A DNA stretch of 64,000 bases from Novosphingobium sp. SG751A (GTDB taxonomy: Bacteria; Pseudomonadota; Alphaproteobacteria; Sphingomonadales; Sphingomonadaceae): assembly GCF_013149295.1 (NCBI RefSeq), contig NZ_JABGCB010000020.1, positions 20,393-84,392 on the forward strand. Direction: 5' to 3'. Under the pieces are notes generated by a model. The model did no database searches, had not been told where the DNA came from, and saw nothing but the letters and a program-made list of their open reading frames with translations. Position numbers and translations under genes: made by a program. Positions 24,160 through 32,657 of the stretch are shown here, piece by piece (position 1 is the first letter of the stretch; each line of letters begins with the position of its first letter).

Positions 24160-25360
24160 TCTCCTCAATGGCCTGCGCGTGGTCGAGGGCGCGGCCTTTA
24201 TCGCCGGGCCTTCCGCCGGGCTGCATATGGCGCAGATGGGCGCGGAAGTGATCCGTTTTGACGCCATCGGCGGCGGGCCGGACTATCGCCGCTGGCCGCT
24301 GGCCCCCGATGGTTCCAGCCTCTATTGGGAGGGCCTGAACAAGGGCAAGAAGAGCATCGCGCTCGACCTTGGCCGCCCGGAGGGGCGCGAACTGGCCGTG
24401 GCGCTGGCCACCGCGCCGGGCGATCAAGGCGGCGTATTTCTGACCAATTATCCGGTGAAGGGTTTTCTCAGCCACGAGACGCTTAAGGCCCGGCGCGAGG
24501 ATATCATCACCGTGCGCGTCATGGGCTGGGCCGATGGCTCGCCGGCGGTGGATTATACGATCAACGCCGCGGTGGGCGTGCCGCAAATGACGGGGCCTGC
24601 CGATGATCCGCGCCCGGTCAACCATGTCCTGCCCGCTTGGGATCTGCTGGGTGGGGCCTATGCGGCCTTTGCGGCGGCCTCGGCGCTGCTGCGGCGGCGC
24701 GCCTCGGGCGTCGGCGCGGAAATCCGCGTGCCTCTCTCCGACCTTGCCGCCTCCAGCCTCTCGCATCTGGGTCAGGTGGCCGAAGTGCTGACCGGCGGCG
24801 ACCGCCCCCGGATGGGCAATGACCTGTTCGGCGCCTTTGGCCGCGATTTTCTGACGGCCGACGGACAGCGCCTGATCGTGGTGGCCATCACCCCGCGCCA
24901 ATGGATCGGCCTCGTCAAAGTGCTGGACCTGTCCGAGGCGGTGGGCGCCATTGAAGCGGCGCTGGGCGTGAGCTTCGCCCGCGACGAGGGCGCGCGTTTC
25001 ACCCATCGCGCCGCGCTTTTCCCTCTGTTCGAGGTCGCCTTTGCCCGGCGCGATGCCGAGGCGCTCAAGCCTGCCTTTGACGCCGGCGGCGTGACATGGG
25101 GGCAATATCAAAGCCTGCATCAGGCCGTGACGGATGACCCGCGCCTGTTCACCGCCAATCCCCTGTTCCAATCGCTGACTCACCCCAGCGGCCTGACCTA
25201 TCCCGCCTCCGGCCCCGCCGCGACATTGGCGGACGAGGCGCGCCATACCCTCACCCCCGCCCCTCGCCTTGGCCAGCATACCGATGAGGTTCTCGCCCAA
25301 GTGCTGGGGCTGGATGGCGGCGCCATCGGGCGGCTACATGATGAAGGACTGGTGGCATGA
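24152..25360 (+). CDS. Class III CoA-transferase, candidate 2-methylfumaryl-CoA (mesaconyl-CoA) isomerase
   Basis: The 402-residue CaiB/BaiF protein has GLRVVEGAAFIAGPSAGLHMAQMG, FDAIGGGPDYRRWPL, WEGLNKGKKSIALDLGRPEGREL and catalytic-type Asp in PAWDLLGGAYAAF. This particular string set (GGGxDYRRWP, LNKGK, VDYTINAAVG, NHVLPAWDLL) is the one seen in 2-methylfumaryl-CoA isomerases (Mct) that move CoA within mesaconate from C1 to C4 in the 3-hydroxypropionate bicycle. The start at 24152 follows GCAGGCG; 24143 is possible. It overlaps its neighbours on both sides, the downstream one being a hydratase of the matching type. Confidence 0.78.
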   Translation: MYDLLNGLRVVEGAAFIAGPSAGLHMAQMGAEVIRFDAIGGGPDYRRWPLAPDGSSLYWEGLNKGKKSIALDLGRPEGRELAVALATAPGDQGGVFLTNYPVKGFLSHETLKARREDIITVRVMGWADGSPAVDYTINAAVGVPQMTGPADDPRPVNHVLPAWDLLGGAYAAFAAASALLRRRASGVGAEIRVPLSDLAASSLSHLGQVAEVLTGGDRPRMGNDLFGAFGRDFLTADGQRLIVVAITPRQWIGLVKVLDLSEAVGAIEAALGVSFARDEGARFTHRAALFPLFEVAFARRDAEALKPAFDAGGVTWGQYQSLHQAVTDDPRLFTANPLFQSLTHPSGLTYPASGPAATLADEARHTLTPAPRLGQHTDEVLAQVLGLDGGAIGRLHDEGLVA

Positions 25361-26181
25361 GCATAGCCGAGAACGACCTGGCCCATTGGCGCACATGGAT
25401 CGGGCGCGAGGAAGTCCGCCGCGAAGTGCTGGACGCCGAGGCGCTGCGCCGCTTTGCCGCCGCGATCGGCGAGAGCCTTGAGGTCGAAACGGATCAGCCT
25501 TCGCTGGCGCATTGGGCGTTCTTTCTGCCCATCGCCGCAGCCGACCAGATCGGCCCGGATGGCCACCCCAAGCGCGGCGGTTTCATGCCGCCGATCACCC
25601 TGCCCCGCCGGATGTTCGCCGCCGGACGCATGGAATTTGGCGCAGCTCTGGCCTTAGGCCAGCCCGCCACGCGCCGCTCGATCATCCGCGATCTGCAATA
25701 TAAATCCGGGCGCAGCGGCGATCTGATCCTGCTGGAGGTCGAACATACCATCGAGCAGGCTGGCGAGGTCCGCGTGACCGAGCGGCAAACCATCGTCTAT
25801 CGCGATGCGGGCGCGGCCACGCCTGCCATTGTCGCCGCCGATGTGCCCCCCGCCCCCGATGACGCAATCTGGAACCCCACCAGCGTCGATCTCTTCCGCT
25901 TTTCCGCCGTCACCTTCAACAGCCACCGCATCCATTACGACCTGCCCTATGCCACCGCCGAGGAGTTCTATCCTGGATTGGTGGTGCATGGGCCTTTCAC
26001 CGCCACGCGCCTGTTTGGCCATGCCCGCCGACACGGCCCGCGCCCGCACACTTACGCCTTTCGCGCGGTAGCGCCGATGTTTTGCGGCGCGCCCATTGTC
26101 TTGCGCGAGGTCTCACCGGGCCAACTGGCCGCGATACGCGCCGACGGGGCCGAGGCGATGGTGGCCGGCGTCGAATATTGA
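25357..26181 (+). CDS. MaoC/HTD2-type hydratase, candidate mesaconyl-C4-CoA (or itaconyl-CoA) hydratase
   Basis: The 274-residue double-hotdog protein has an N-terminal FAS1-like half (HWAFFLPIAAADQIGPDGHP, RRMFAAGRMEFG) and a C-terminal hydratase half with the catalytic-type segment VTFNSHRIHYDLPYA followed by YPGLVVHGPFTA. Such proteins include mesaconyl-C4-CoA hydratase (Meh) and itaconyl-CoA hydratase (Ich), both producing citramalyl-CoA. Its ATG overlaps the stop of the isomerase candidate (ATGA), which strongly supports consecutive steps. A CitE-type lyase for the product is at 14253. Confidence 0.8.
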   Translation: MSIAENDLAHWRTWIGREEVRREVLDAEALRRFAAAIGESLEVETDQPSLAHWAFFLPIAAADQIGPDGHPKRGGFMPPITLPRRMFAAGRMEFGAALALGQPATRRSIIRDLQYKSGRSGDLILLEVEHTIEQAGEVRVTERQTIVYRDAGAATPAIVAADVPPAPDDAIWNPTSVDLFRFSAVTFNSHRIHYDLPYATAEEFYPGLVVHGPFTATRLFGHARRHGPRPHTYAFRAVAPMFCGAPIVLREVSPGQLAAIRADGAEAMVAGVEY

Positions 26182-26213
26182 ACAACCCTTTCAACCCATG
26201 AGGAGTTTCACCC

Positions 26214-27365
26214 GTGGACGCAGAAACCTTTGAAATGCTGCGCGACACCGTCCGCCGCTTTGTCGACGAACGGCTGATCCCGGCCGAGGATGCCGTGGAA
26301 GAGGCCGATGCCGTGCCCGCCGAAATCATCGACCAGATGCGCGAGATGGGCCTTTTCGGCATTTCCGTGCCGGAGGAATTCGGCGGCCTTGGCTGCACCA
26401 TGGCCGAGGAAGCCGGGCTGATCCGCGAGTTGACCCGCGCCTCGATCGTGTTTCGCAGTGTGATCGGCACCACGGTGGGCATCGGCAGCCAGGGCATCGT
26501 CATGGACGGCACACCCGAACAGAAAGCCGAATGGCTGCCCAAATTCGCCACCGGCGAGGCGATGGCCAGCTTTGGCCTGACCGAGCCGGAGGCCGGGTCG
26601 GACGCCGCCAGCTTGCGCACCATCGCCATCCGCGAGGGCGACAATTACCGCATCAACGGCACCAAGCGCTATATCACCAACGCCCCGCGCGCCTCGGTGT
26701 TCACGCTGATGGCGCGCACCGATCCGGACAATAAGGGCGCAGGCGGCATTTCCGCCTTCATCCTGCCCGCCGATACGCCGGGCCTTTCGTTAGGCAAGCC
26801 CGACAAGAAGATGGGGCAAAAGGGCGCAGTCACCACCGATGTCATCCTTGAGGATGTGATCGTTCCGGCCAGCAGCATCATCGGCGGCGTGCCCGGCATG
26901 GGGTTCAAAACCGCGATGAAGGTGCTGGACCGGGGCCGCATCCATATTGCCGCGGTGGCGCTGGGCATGTGCGACCGGCTGATCGGCATGGCGCTGCAAT
27001 ATGCAATGGAGCGCAAGCAATTTGGCCAGCGCATCGCCAATTTCCAGCTGATGCAGGCGCTGCTGGCCGATATGAAGGTCGATATGCTGACCACCGAAGC
27101 GCTGATGCAATCGGTCGCGGCCAAGTTTGACGCGGGCGAAAAGGTCAGCCTCGAATGCTCCGCGCTTAAATATCACGCTTCCGAAGCGGTGGGCCGCATT
27201 GCCGACCGCGCGGTGCAGATCTTTGGCGGCGCGGGCTATATGGCCGAATATAAGGTTGAGCGCTTCTATCGCGATGTGCGCCTGCTGCGCATTTACGAAG
27301 GCACCAGCCAGATCCAGCAAACCATCATTGCCAAGGCGATGATCCGTCAGGCCGAACAGGCCTGA
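26214..27365 (+). CDS. Acyl-CoA dehydrogenase (homotetramer type)
   Basis: The 383-residue enzyme shows the full canonical set: FGLTEPEAGSDAAS, GTKRYITNAPRASVF, MERKQFGQRIANFQLMQ, FGGAGYMAEYKVERFYRD and catalytic Glu in RIYEGTSQIQQ. It starts with GTG at 26214 preceded by AGGAG. It is the short/branched-chain dehydrogenase class. It follows the hydratase after 32 nt and precedes a thiolase, giving a beta-oxidation block. It might serve a short branched acyl-CoA released during ring degradation (inference). Confidence 0.92.
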   Translation: MDAETFEMLRDTVRRFVDERLIPAEDAVEEADAVPAEIIDQMREMGLFGISVPEEFGGLGCTMAEEAGLIRELTRASIVFRSVIGTTVGIGSQGIVMDGTPEQKAEWLPKFATGEAMASFGLTEPEAGSDAASLRTIAIREGDNYRINGTKRYITNAPRASVFTLMARTDPDNKGAGGISAFILPADTPGLSLGKPDKKMGQKGAVTTDVILEDVIVPASSIIGGVPGMGFKTAMKVLDRGRIHIAAVALGMCDRLIGMALQYAMERKQFGQRIANFQLMQALLADMKVDMLTTEALMQSVAAKFDAGEKVSLECSALKYHASEAVGRIADRAVQIFGGAGYMAEYKVERFYRDVRLLRIYEGTSQIQQTIIAKAMIRQAEQA

Positions 27366-27384
27366 TTTTTCAAAGGACATTCCC

Positions 27385-28593
27385 ATGCGCAGAGCCGCGA
27401 TTGTCGCCCCCATCCGCACTGCCGTCGGCAAATATGGCGGGTCATTAAAATCCATTTCGGCGGGGGATCTGGGCGCCATTGTCATCAAGGCGTTGATGGA
27501 GCGCACCGGAGTCGATCCCGAACGCATCGACGATGTGGTCTTTTCCCAAGGCTATGGCAATGGCGAGGCCCCCTGTATCGGGCGCTGGTCGGCGCTGGCG
27601 GCGGGCTTGCCGGAAAGCATTCCGGGCGTTCAACTTGACCGCCGCTGCGGCTCGGGCCTTCAGGCGGTGATTGACGCGGCCATGCGCATTCAAACAGGCG
27701 CGGCAGACGTGGTGATCGCGGGCGGCGTGGAAAGCATGTCGAACGTCGAATATTACTCGATGGACCACCGCTGGGGCGCGCGCAGCGGATCGACGACCAT
27801 GCATGACCGCCTGACGCGCGGGCGCGTGATGTCGCAGCCGATTGCGCGCTATGGCGTGATTTCCGGCATGATCGAGACGGCCAACAATCTGGCCCGCGAT
27901 TATGGCATCACCCGTCAGGAATGCGACGCCTATGCCGCGCTCAGCCATCAGCGCGCCACGGCGGCATGGGCGGCGGGCAAGTTCGACGATGAGCTGGTTC
28001 CCGTGGCCGTGCCGCAGCGCCGGGGCGATCCCGTCATCTTTGCCCGCGACGAGGGGATCCGCGAGGACGCCACGGCGGAATCTCTGGGCAAGCTGCCGCT
28101 GATCGAAAAGGACGGCGTGGTCACGGCGGGCAATGCCAGCCAGCAGAATGACGCGGGTGCGGCCTGTCTGGTCGTGGCCGAGGACAAGCTGGCGGAGCTG
28201 GGGCTGGAGCCTATCGGTTATTTCCATAGCTGGGCGGCGGCGGGCTGCGATCCTTCGCGCATGGGCATCGGGCCGGTGCCGGCGGTGGAAAAGCTGTTTG
28301 CGCGCAATGGGCTGTCGTGGTCCGACATCGATCTGGTCGAACTGAACGAAGCCTTTGCCCCGCAGGTTCTGGCCTGCCTCAAAGGCTGGGGCTGGAGCGC
28401 GGATGACAGCCGCAACGACATGCTTAACGTCAATGGTTCGGGCATTTCGCTGGGCCATCCCATCGGGGCCACGGGAGGCCGCATTCTGGCCAATCTGATG
28501 CGCGAACTGCATCGGCGCAATGGCCGCTATGGCATCGAAACCATGTGCATTGGCGGCGGTCAGGGTCTTGCCGCCATTTTCGAGCGCGCCTGA
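27385..28593 (+). CDS. Thiolase (acetyl-CoA acyltransferase) A
   Basis: The 402-residue thiolase has nucleophile Cys88 in LDRRCGSGLQAV, NEAFAPQVLA, GSGISLGHPIGATGGR and the second Cys in CIGGGQGLA. It starts MRRAAIVAPIRTAVGKYGG and ends the plus-strand operon; AAAGGACA precedes the ATG. It would release acetyl-CoA or propionyl-CoA from a 3-ketoacyl-CoA formed by the upstream dehydrogenases and hydratase. A strong stem-loop follows 9 nt after the stop. Confidence 0.93.
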   Translation: MRRAAIVAPIRTAVGKYGGSLKSISAGDLGAIVIKALMERTGVDPERIDDVVFSQGYGNGEAPCIGRWSALAAGLPESIPGVQLDRRCGSGLQAVIDAAMRIQTGAADVVIAGGVESMSNVEYYSMDHRWGARSGSTTMHDRLTRGRVMSQPIARYGVISGMIETANNLARDYGITRQECDAYAALSHQRATAAWAAGKFDDELVPVAVPQRRGDPVIFARDEGIREDATAESLGKLPLIEKDGVVTAGNASQQNDAGAACLVVAEDKLAELGLEPIGYFHSWAAAGCDPSRMGIGPVPAVEKLFARNGLSWSDIDLVELNEAFAPQVLACLKGWGWSADDSRNDMLNVNGSGISLGHPIGATGGRILANLMRELHRRNGRYGIETMCIGGGQGLAAIFERA

Positions 28594-28602
28594 CGCTCAA
28601 CC

Positions 28603-28633
28603 GAAACCGGCCATCATAAGGGTGGCCGGTTTC
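28603..28633. terminator. Bidirectional terminator between thiolase A and the EamA gene
   Basis: GAAACCGGCCA (28603-28613) and TGGCCGGTTTC (28623-28633) form a perfect 11-bp stem with a 9-nt loop between two convergent genes. Short A and T tracts at the stem ends support use on either strand. Confidence 0.75.
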
Positions 28634-29498
28634 ACTTCATCCGGGCGATGATCGCCACGCCGATCAGCGTGATCCCCCCGCCCAGCGCCATCATCGTCGT
28701 GATCGGCGAATGGAAATAGAGCGCGGAAAAGCAGGTCGCCAGCACCGGCGCGGCCAGCATCAGCGGCATCACCGCATTGATCGGATAGCGTTGCAGCAGC
28801 CATGCCAGCGCCCCCTGCCCCAGCACGGTCGAACCAAGGCTGGTAAAGGCGAACCAGCCCAGCGCCGGGGCGGGCATGGCGAACAGGCAACCGAATTTAT
28901 CCGCCTCGAAAATCGCGGCAAAGGGCGCCAGCATGACCAGCCCCATCAGCCCGTTCCACGCCTGAATGGTCATCACCCCGATCCCGCCCAGCCGCCGCTG
29001 GATCAGCGCCGCGCCGCCCCACACCATCGCCGCGCCCGCCATCACCAGCACGGCGGGCAATTCCCCGGCAATGCGCGGATCAAAGCCCAGCACCAGCACC
29101 CCGATGATCGCCAGCGCCACGCCAGCCCCACGCGCGGGCGAGAGCCGCTCTTTCAGCACAATCGCGCCCAGCAGGAGTGAGAAAGGCACGCTGAGCTGCC
29201 CCACGATGGCCAGCGCCCCGACATTGGTGGCCAGATGCAGCGCAAGGTTCATCAGCAGCAGGAACAGCCCGCCATTGAGCACGCCATAGGCCGCGATCAC
29301 ATGCACCCGCCCGCGCGGAATACGAAACCACGGCGCACAGACCAGCGCCACCACCCCCATGCGCGCCGCAATCGACCACAGCGGCGAAGTCGCATCGACC
29401 ACCACCTTCATCGCGATCACATTGGCCGCAAACAGCACATTGACCAGCAGCGCCACGGCAAGGCCCGATGCACCCATAGGCTGGTGTGGCTGATTCAT
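28632..29498 (-). CDS. EamA/DMT-family transporter
   Basis: The 288-residue protein has ten predicted hydrophobic helices in two EamA repeats (LAVALLVNVLFAANVIAMK; later PAVLVMAGAAMVWGGAALIQ). Pro and Gly spacing in LGAIVLKERLSPARGAGVAL is the usual DMT signature at the end of the first repeat. Substrates of this family range from amino acids to drugs, so the role is open: export of a pathway intermediate or import are both possible. It is divergent from the CoA-transferase operon, and the shared spacer carries an island palindrome 23 nt upstream of its start. Confidence 0.85.
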   Translation of the reverse strand: MNQPHQPMGASGLAVALLVNVLFAANVIAMKVVVDATSPLWSIAARMGVVALVCAPWFRIPRGRVHVIAAYGVLNGGLFLLLMNLALHLATNVGALAIVGQLSVPFSLLLGAIVLKERLSPARGAGVALAIIGVLVLGFDPRIAGELPAVLVMAGAAMVWGGAALIQRRLGGIGVMTIQAWNGLMGLVMLAPFAAIFEADKFGCLFAMPAPALGWFAFTSLGSTVLGQGALAWLLQRYPINAVMPLMLAAPVLATCFSALYFHSPITTMMALGGGITLIGVAIIARMK

Positions 29499-29520
29499 GA
29501 TCCCATCCCTTTATGATATT

Positions 29521-29534
29521 TGCACAAGAGTACA
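29521..29534. promoter_or_regulatory. Island palindrome, site 7 (EamA/CoA-transferase divergent region)
   Basis: TGCAC-AAGA-GTACA is the same variant as site 5. It sits in the 255-nt spacer between divergent genes. A TGCAAAATAT string at about 29632 resembles site 6. Apart from these the spacer shows no convincing gene. Confidence 0.6.
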
Positions 29535-29753
29535 GGAATACGTGCAACGGGAAAGCTGTAATTCCGGCACTTTCGCGATCACATCCTATCGTGCGCGCGT
29601 CCATCGCGCAAAATCAAAAGTAACCCTTGGTGCAAAATATCTTGCCCTCGCCCGCGCCAGAGTCTATCGCAGGAGCAACAAGTCCAAAGAGCAGAATCAG
29701 GACGGGAGAGACAGGCGCGTGCCCACCACAACCAAGTTTTGCGAGAAACCGGC

Positions 29754-30986
29754 ATGAGCGCGCGCGCGCTTGACGGCGTGCGGGTGCTGGACCTGTCGCG
29801 CGTGCTGGCCGGGCCGTGGTCAACGCAGATTCTGGCCGATTTCGGCGCCGATGTGATCAAGATCGAACTGCCCGGGGCTGGCGATGACACCCGCGCATGG
29901 GGCCCGCCTAATCTGATCGGCCCCGATGGCGCGCCTGAACTGGGCGAGAGCGCCTATTACCTGTGCGCCAATCGCAACAAACGCTCGGCCGCGATCAATC
30001 TGGCCCATCCCGATGGCGCGGCGCTGATCCGCGATCTGGCGGCGCGGGCCGATATTATCGTCGAGAATTTCAAGGTCGGCGGGCTGGAGAAATACGGGCT
30101 GGATTATGAGAGCCTGAAGGCGATCAACCCACGAGCGGTCTATTGCTCGATCACCGGCTTTGGCCAGACCGGGCCTTATACCAAACGCGGCGGCTATGAT
30201 TTCGTGGCGCAGGGCATGGGCGGCTTTATGTCGATCACCGGCGAGGAGGATGGCGGGCCGCTGCGCGCGGGCGTGGCCATGGCCGATCTGTCCACGGGCA
30301 TGTATGCCACGGTGTCGATTCTGGCCGCGCTGCGCCATGCCGAACGCACCGGCGAAGGGCAGCAGATCGACATTTCCCTGCTCGACACGCAAATCGCCAT
30401 GCTGGCCAATCAGGGTTCGAACTGGCTGGTGGGCGGGATTGTGCCGGGGCGGCTGGGCAATCGGCATCCCACGGTGGTGCCGTATAAGACCTTTGAAGTG
30501 GCCGATGGCATCATGATTATCGCGGTGGGCAATGACCGACAATTCCGCGCGCTCTGCGTCGAAATGGATGCCGCCCAGCTGGCCGATGATCCGCGTTTCG
30601 CCACCAGCCGCGCACGCCTCATCAACCGCGATGCCATCGAAGCCATCGTGCAGGATCTGGTCCGGCCCCACACGCGCAACAGCCTGATCGACCGCTTCGA
30701 GGCATGCGGCGTGCCGTCCGGCCCGGTCAACACCATCAAGGACGTGTTCGAAGACCCCTTTATCGAGGCGCGCGGCACCGTCCACCGCTTCAAACGCGAG
30801 GATGGGGTGGAAATCCCCACCGTCGCCTATCCGGGCAAGCTGTCGGCCACGCCCGCCGATTACCGCCGCCAGCCCCCCCGCGTGGGCGAGCATACCAACG
30901 AGATCCTGCGGGACTGGCTGCCCATGACGGACGAGGCGCTCGATGCGCTCTCCGCCGGGGGCGTCATTGCCCAGCGCAAGGCTTGA
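29754..30986 (+). CDS. CaiB/BaiF (class III) CoA-transferase
   Basis: The 410-residue enzyme has LDGVRVLDLSRVLAGPW, FGADVIKIELPGAGDDTR, CANRNKRSAAINL, and the catalytic Asp in AMADLSTGMYA, with QGQQIDISLLDTQ-like EGQQIDISLLDTQ. It moves CoA between carboxylic acids, often from succinyl-CoA, to activate a substrate. It is the first gene of a tight operon (CoA-transferase, SDR, crotonase, Mcd-like dehydrogenase). The ATG at 29754 gives the family's normal N-terminus; the frame extends five codons further upstream to a GTG-like start that was not chosen. Confidence 0.92.
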   Translation: MSARALDGVRVLDLSRVLAGPWSTQILADFGADVIKIELPGAGDDTRAWGPPNLIGPDGAPELGESAYYLCANRNKRSAAINLAHPDGAALIRDLAARADIIVENFKVGGLEKYGLDYESLKAINPRAVYCSITGFGQTGPYTKRGGYDFVAQGMGGFMSITGEEDGGPLRAGVAMADLSTGMYATVSILAALRHAERTGEGQQIDISLLDTQIAMLANQGSNWLVGGIVPGRLGNRHPTVVPYKTFEVADGIMIIAVGNDRQFRALCVEMDAAQLADDPRFATSRARLINRDAIEAIVQDLVRPHTRNSLIDRFEACGVPSGPVNTIKDVFEDPFIEARGTVHRFKREDGVEIPTVAYPGKLSATPADYRRQPPRVGEHTNEILRDWLPMTDEALDALSAGGVIAQRKA

Positions 30987-30997
30987 GGAGAGAATTG

Positions 30998-31780
30998 ATG
31001 CAGCTCGACACCAGCGTATCGGCCATTGTCACCGGCGGCGCCTCGGGCCTTGGCGAGGCCACGGCGCGGGCACTGGCCGCCAAGGGGGTGAAGGTCGCCC
31101 TGTTCGATTTTAACGAGGAAACGGGCCATCGCGTGGCCTCCGAAATCGGCGGCATCTTCTGCAAGGTGGATGTGACCGACGAGGCCAGCGTGGACGCCGG
31201 TTTCGCGCAAGCCCGCGCCGCCCATGGGCAGGAGCGCATTCTGGTGAATTGCGCGGGCACCGGCAATGTCATCAAGACCGCATCGCGCGACAAGGCGACC
31301 GGCGAAACCAAAGCCTTCCCCACCGACCAATTCGAGCGGATCATCCAGATCAACCTGATCGGTACCTTCCGCTGCTGTGCCAAATCGGCGCGGGGGATGC
31401 TCGACCTTGCCCCGCTGGAGGATGGCGCGCGCGGCGTGATCCTCAACACCGGCAGCGTGGCCGCCGAGGATGGCCAGATCGGGCAGGCCGCCTATGCCGC
31501 CTCCAAGGGCGGGATTGTCAGCCTGACGCTGCCGATGGCGCGCGATCTGATGAACGATGGCATCCGGGTGAACTGCATCCTGCCGGGCATTTTCGACACG
31601 CCGCTGATGGCGCGCGCGGCGGATGCAGTGAAGGCCTCGCTGGCCGCCAGCGTGCCCTTCCCCAAGCGTTTTGGCCGCCCGAGCGAATTTGCCGCCATGG
31701 CGATCGCCATGATCGAGAATGACTATTGGAACGGCGAGGATGTCCGGCTTGACGGCGGCATCCGCATGGCGCCGCGTTGA
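30998..31780 (+). CDS. Short-chain dehydrogenase, 3-hydroxyacyl-CoA dehydrogenase type 2-like
   Basis: The 260-residue SDR has the cofactor loop VTGGASGLGEATA, NCAGTGNV, the catalytic Ser in NTGSVAAEDGQIGQ and Tyr-Lys in YAASKGG. The insertion after NVIKTASRD and the LPGIFDTPLM segment resemble HSD17B10-type enzymes, which oxidise 3-hydroxyacyl-CoAs of branched acids and also hydroxysteroids. TTGAGGAGA lies just upstream. Operon neighbours (a crotonase downstream and a dehydrogenase) agree with a beta-oxidation role. Confidence 0.9.
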   Translation: MQLDTSVSAIVTGGASGLGEATARALAAKGVKVALFDFNEETGHRVASEIGGIFCKVDVTDEASVDAGFAQARAAHGQERILVNCAGTGNVIKTASRDKATGETKAFPTDQFERIIQINLIGTFRCCAKSARGMLDLAPLEDGARGVILNTGSVAAEDGQIGQAAYAASKGGIVSLTLPMARDLMNDGIRVNCILPGIFDTPLMARAADAVKASLAASVPFPKRFGRPSEFAAMAIAMIENDYWNGEDVRLDGGIRMAPR

Positions 31781-31793
31781 GGGGATAGAGCCG

Positions 31794-32657
31794 ATGAGCG
31801 AAACACCCGAATTCGTCACCTATAATGTCACCGATGGCGTGGCATGGGTGATGCTGAACCGCCCGCAATATTCCAATGCGCAGAACTATCGCCTGCTGGG
31901 CCAGTTGGACGATGCGTTCAAGCGCGCGGTCGAAGACGATGAGGTCAAGGTCATCGTGCTGGGCGGCGAGGGCAAGCATTTTTCCGCAGGCCACGACATT
32001 GGCACGCCCGAAAAGGACAGCCACATGCCGCGCCACCGCACGACCATGTGGTGGGACCATCTGAACAAGGGCGGGGCCGAGCGGCAATATGTGCTGGAGC
32101 AGGACGGCTATCTGGGCCTGTGCCGCCGCTGGCAGGAAATCCCCAAGCCGATGATCGCCATGGTGCAGGGCGCCTGCATCGCAGGCGGGCTGATGCTGGC
32201 ATGGGTCTGCGATCTGATTATCGCGTCCGAAGATGCGTTTTTTCAGGATCCGGTGTTGCGCATGGCGCAGCCGGGGGTGGAATATTTCGCCCATGCATTC
32301 GAATTGCCGCCCCGCGTGGCGCGCGAGTTGCTCTTGCTGGGCCGCCGGATGCCTGCGGCGCGGGCTTATCAGTTCGGCATGGTCAACGAGATTTTCCCGC
32401 GCGAAACCCTGCGCGAAGAAGTCGCCAAGATCGCCGCCGAACTGGTCGATCGCGACCGTTTCGGCATGGCGCTGACCAAGCAGGCGTTCAATTTCGTCGA
32501 GGATCTGCGCGGCAAGCGGCAGGCGATGGATGGCGTGTTCCACATGCACCATCTGGCCCATGCGCATAACCAGTTGATGACCGGCAATCTGGTCGGCGGG
32601 CTGGACGCCAAGGCGATGGCGGCGGCGAATAAAAATCAAGCAGAGGATAAGGAATGA
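31794..32657 (+). CDS. Enoyl-CoA hydratase/isomerase family protein
   Basis: The 287-residue crotonase has GGEGKHFSAGHDIG and MVQGACIAGGLMLAWVCDLIIASEDAFF as oxyanion-hole segments. The catalytic-loop position reads MAQPGVEYFAHAFELPPRVA, so the usual second Glu is retained (GVEYF) in a non-standard sequence. An insertion rich in Trp and Lys (TTMWWDHLNKGGAERQYV) lengthens the first half. This build matches atypical actinobacterial EchA proteins. It overlaps the Mcd-like dehydrogenase by 4 nt. Confidence 0.88.
   Translation: MSETPEFVTYNVTDGVAWVMLNRPQYSNAQNYRLLGQLDDAFKRAVEDDEVKVIVLGGEGKHFSAGHDIGTPEKDSHMPRHRTTMWWDHLNKGGAERQYVLEQDGYLGLCRRWQEIPKPMIAMVQGACIAGGLMLAWVCDLIIASEDAFFQDPVLRMAQPGVEYFAHAFELPPRVARELLLLGRRMPAARAYQFGMVNEIFPRETLREEVAKIAAELVDRDRFGMALTKQAFNFVEDLRGKRQAMDGVFHMHHLAHAHNQLMTGNLVGGLDAKAMAAANKNQAEDKE

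Noticed and set aside
29497..29757. Possible 86-codon gene between the EamA and CoA-transferase genes
   Set aside because: It overlaps the palindrome and promoter region, is unusually rich in Lys, Arg and Ser, and has no recognisable domain or start signal.
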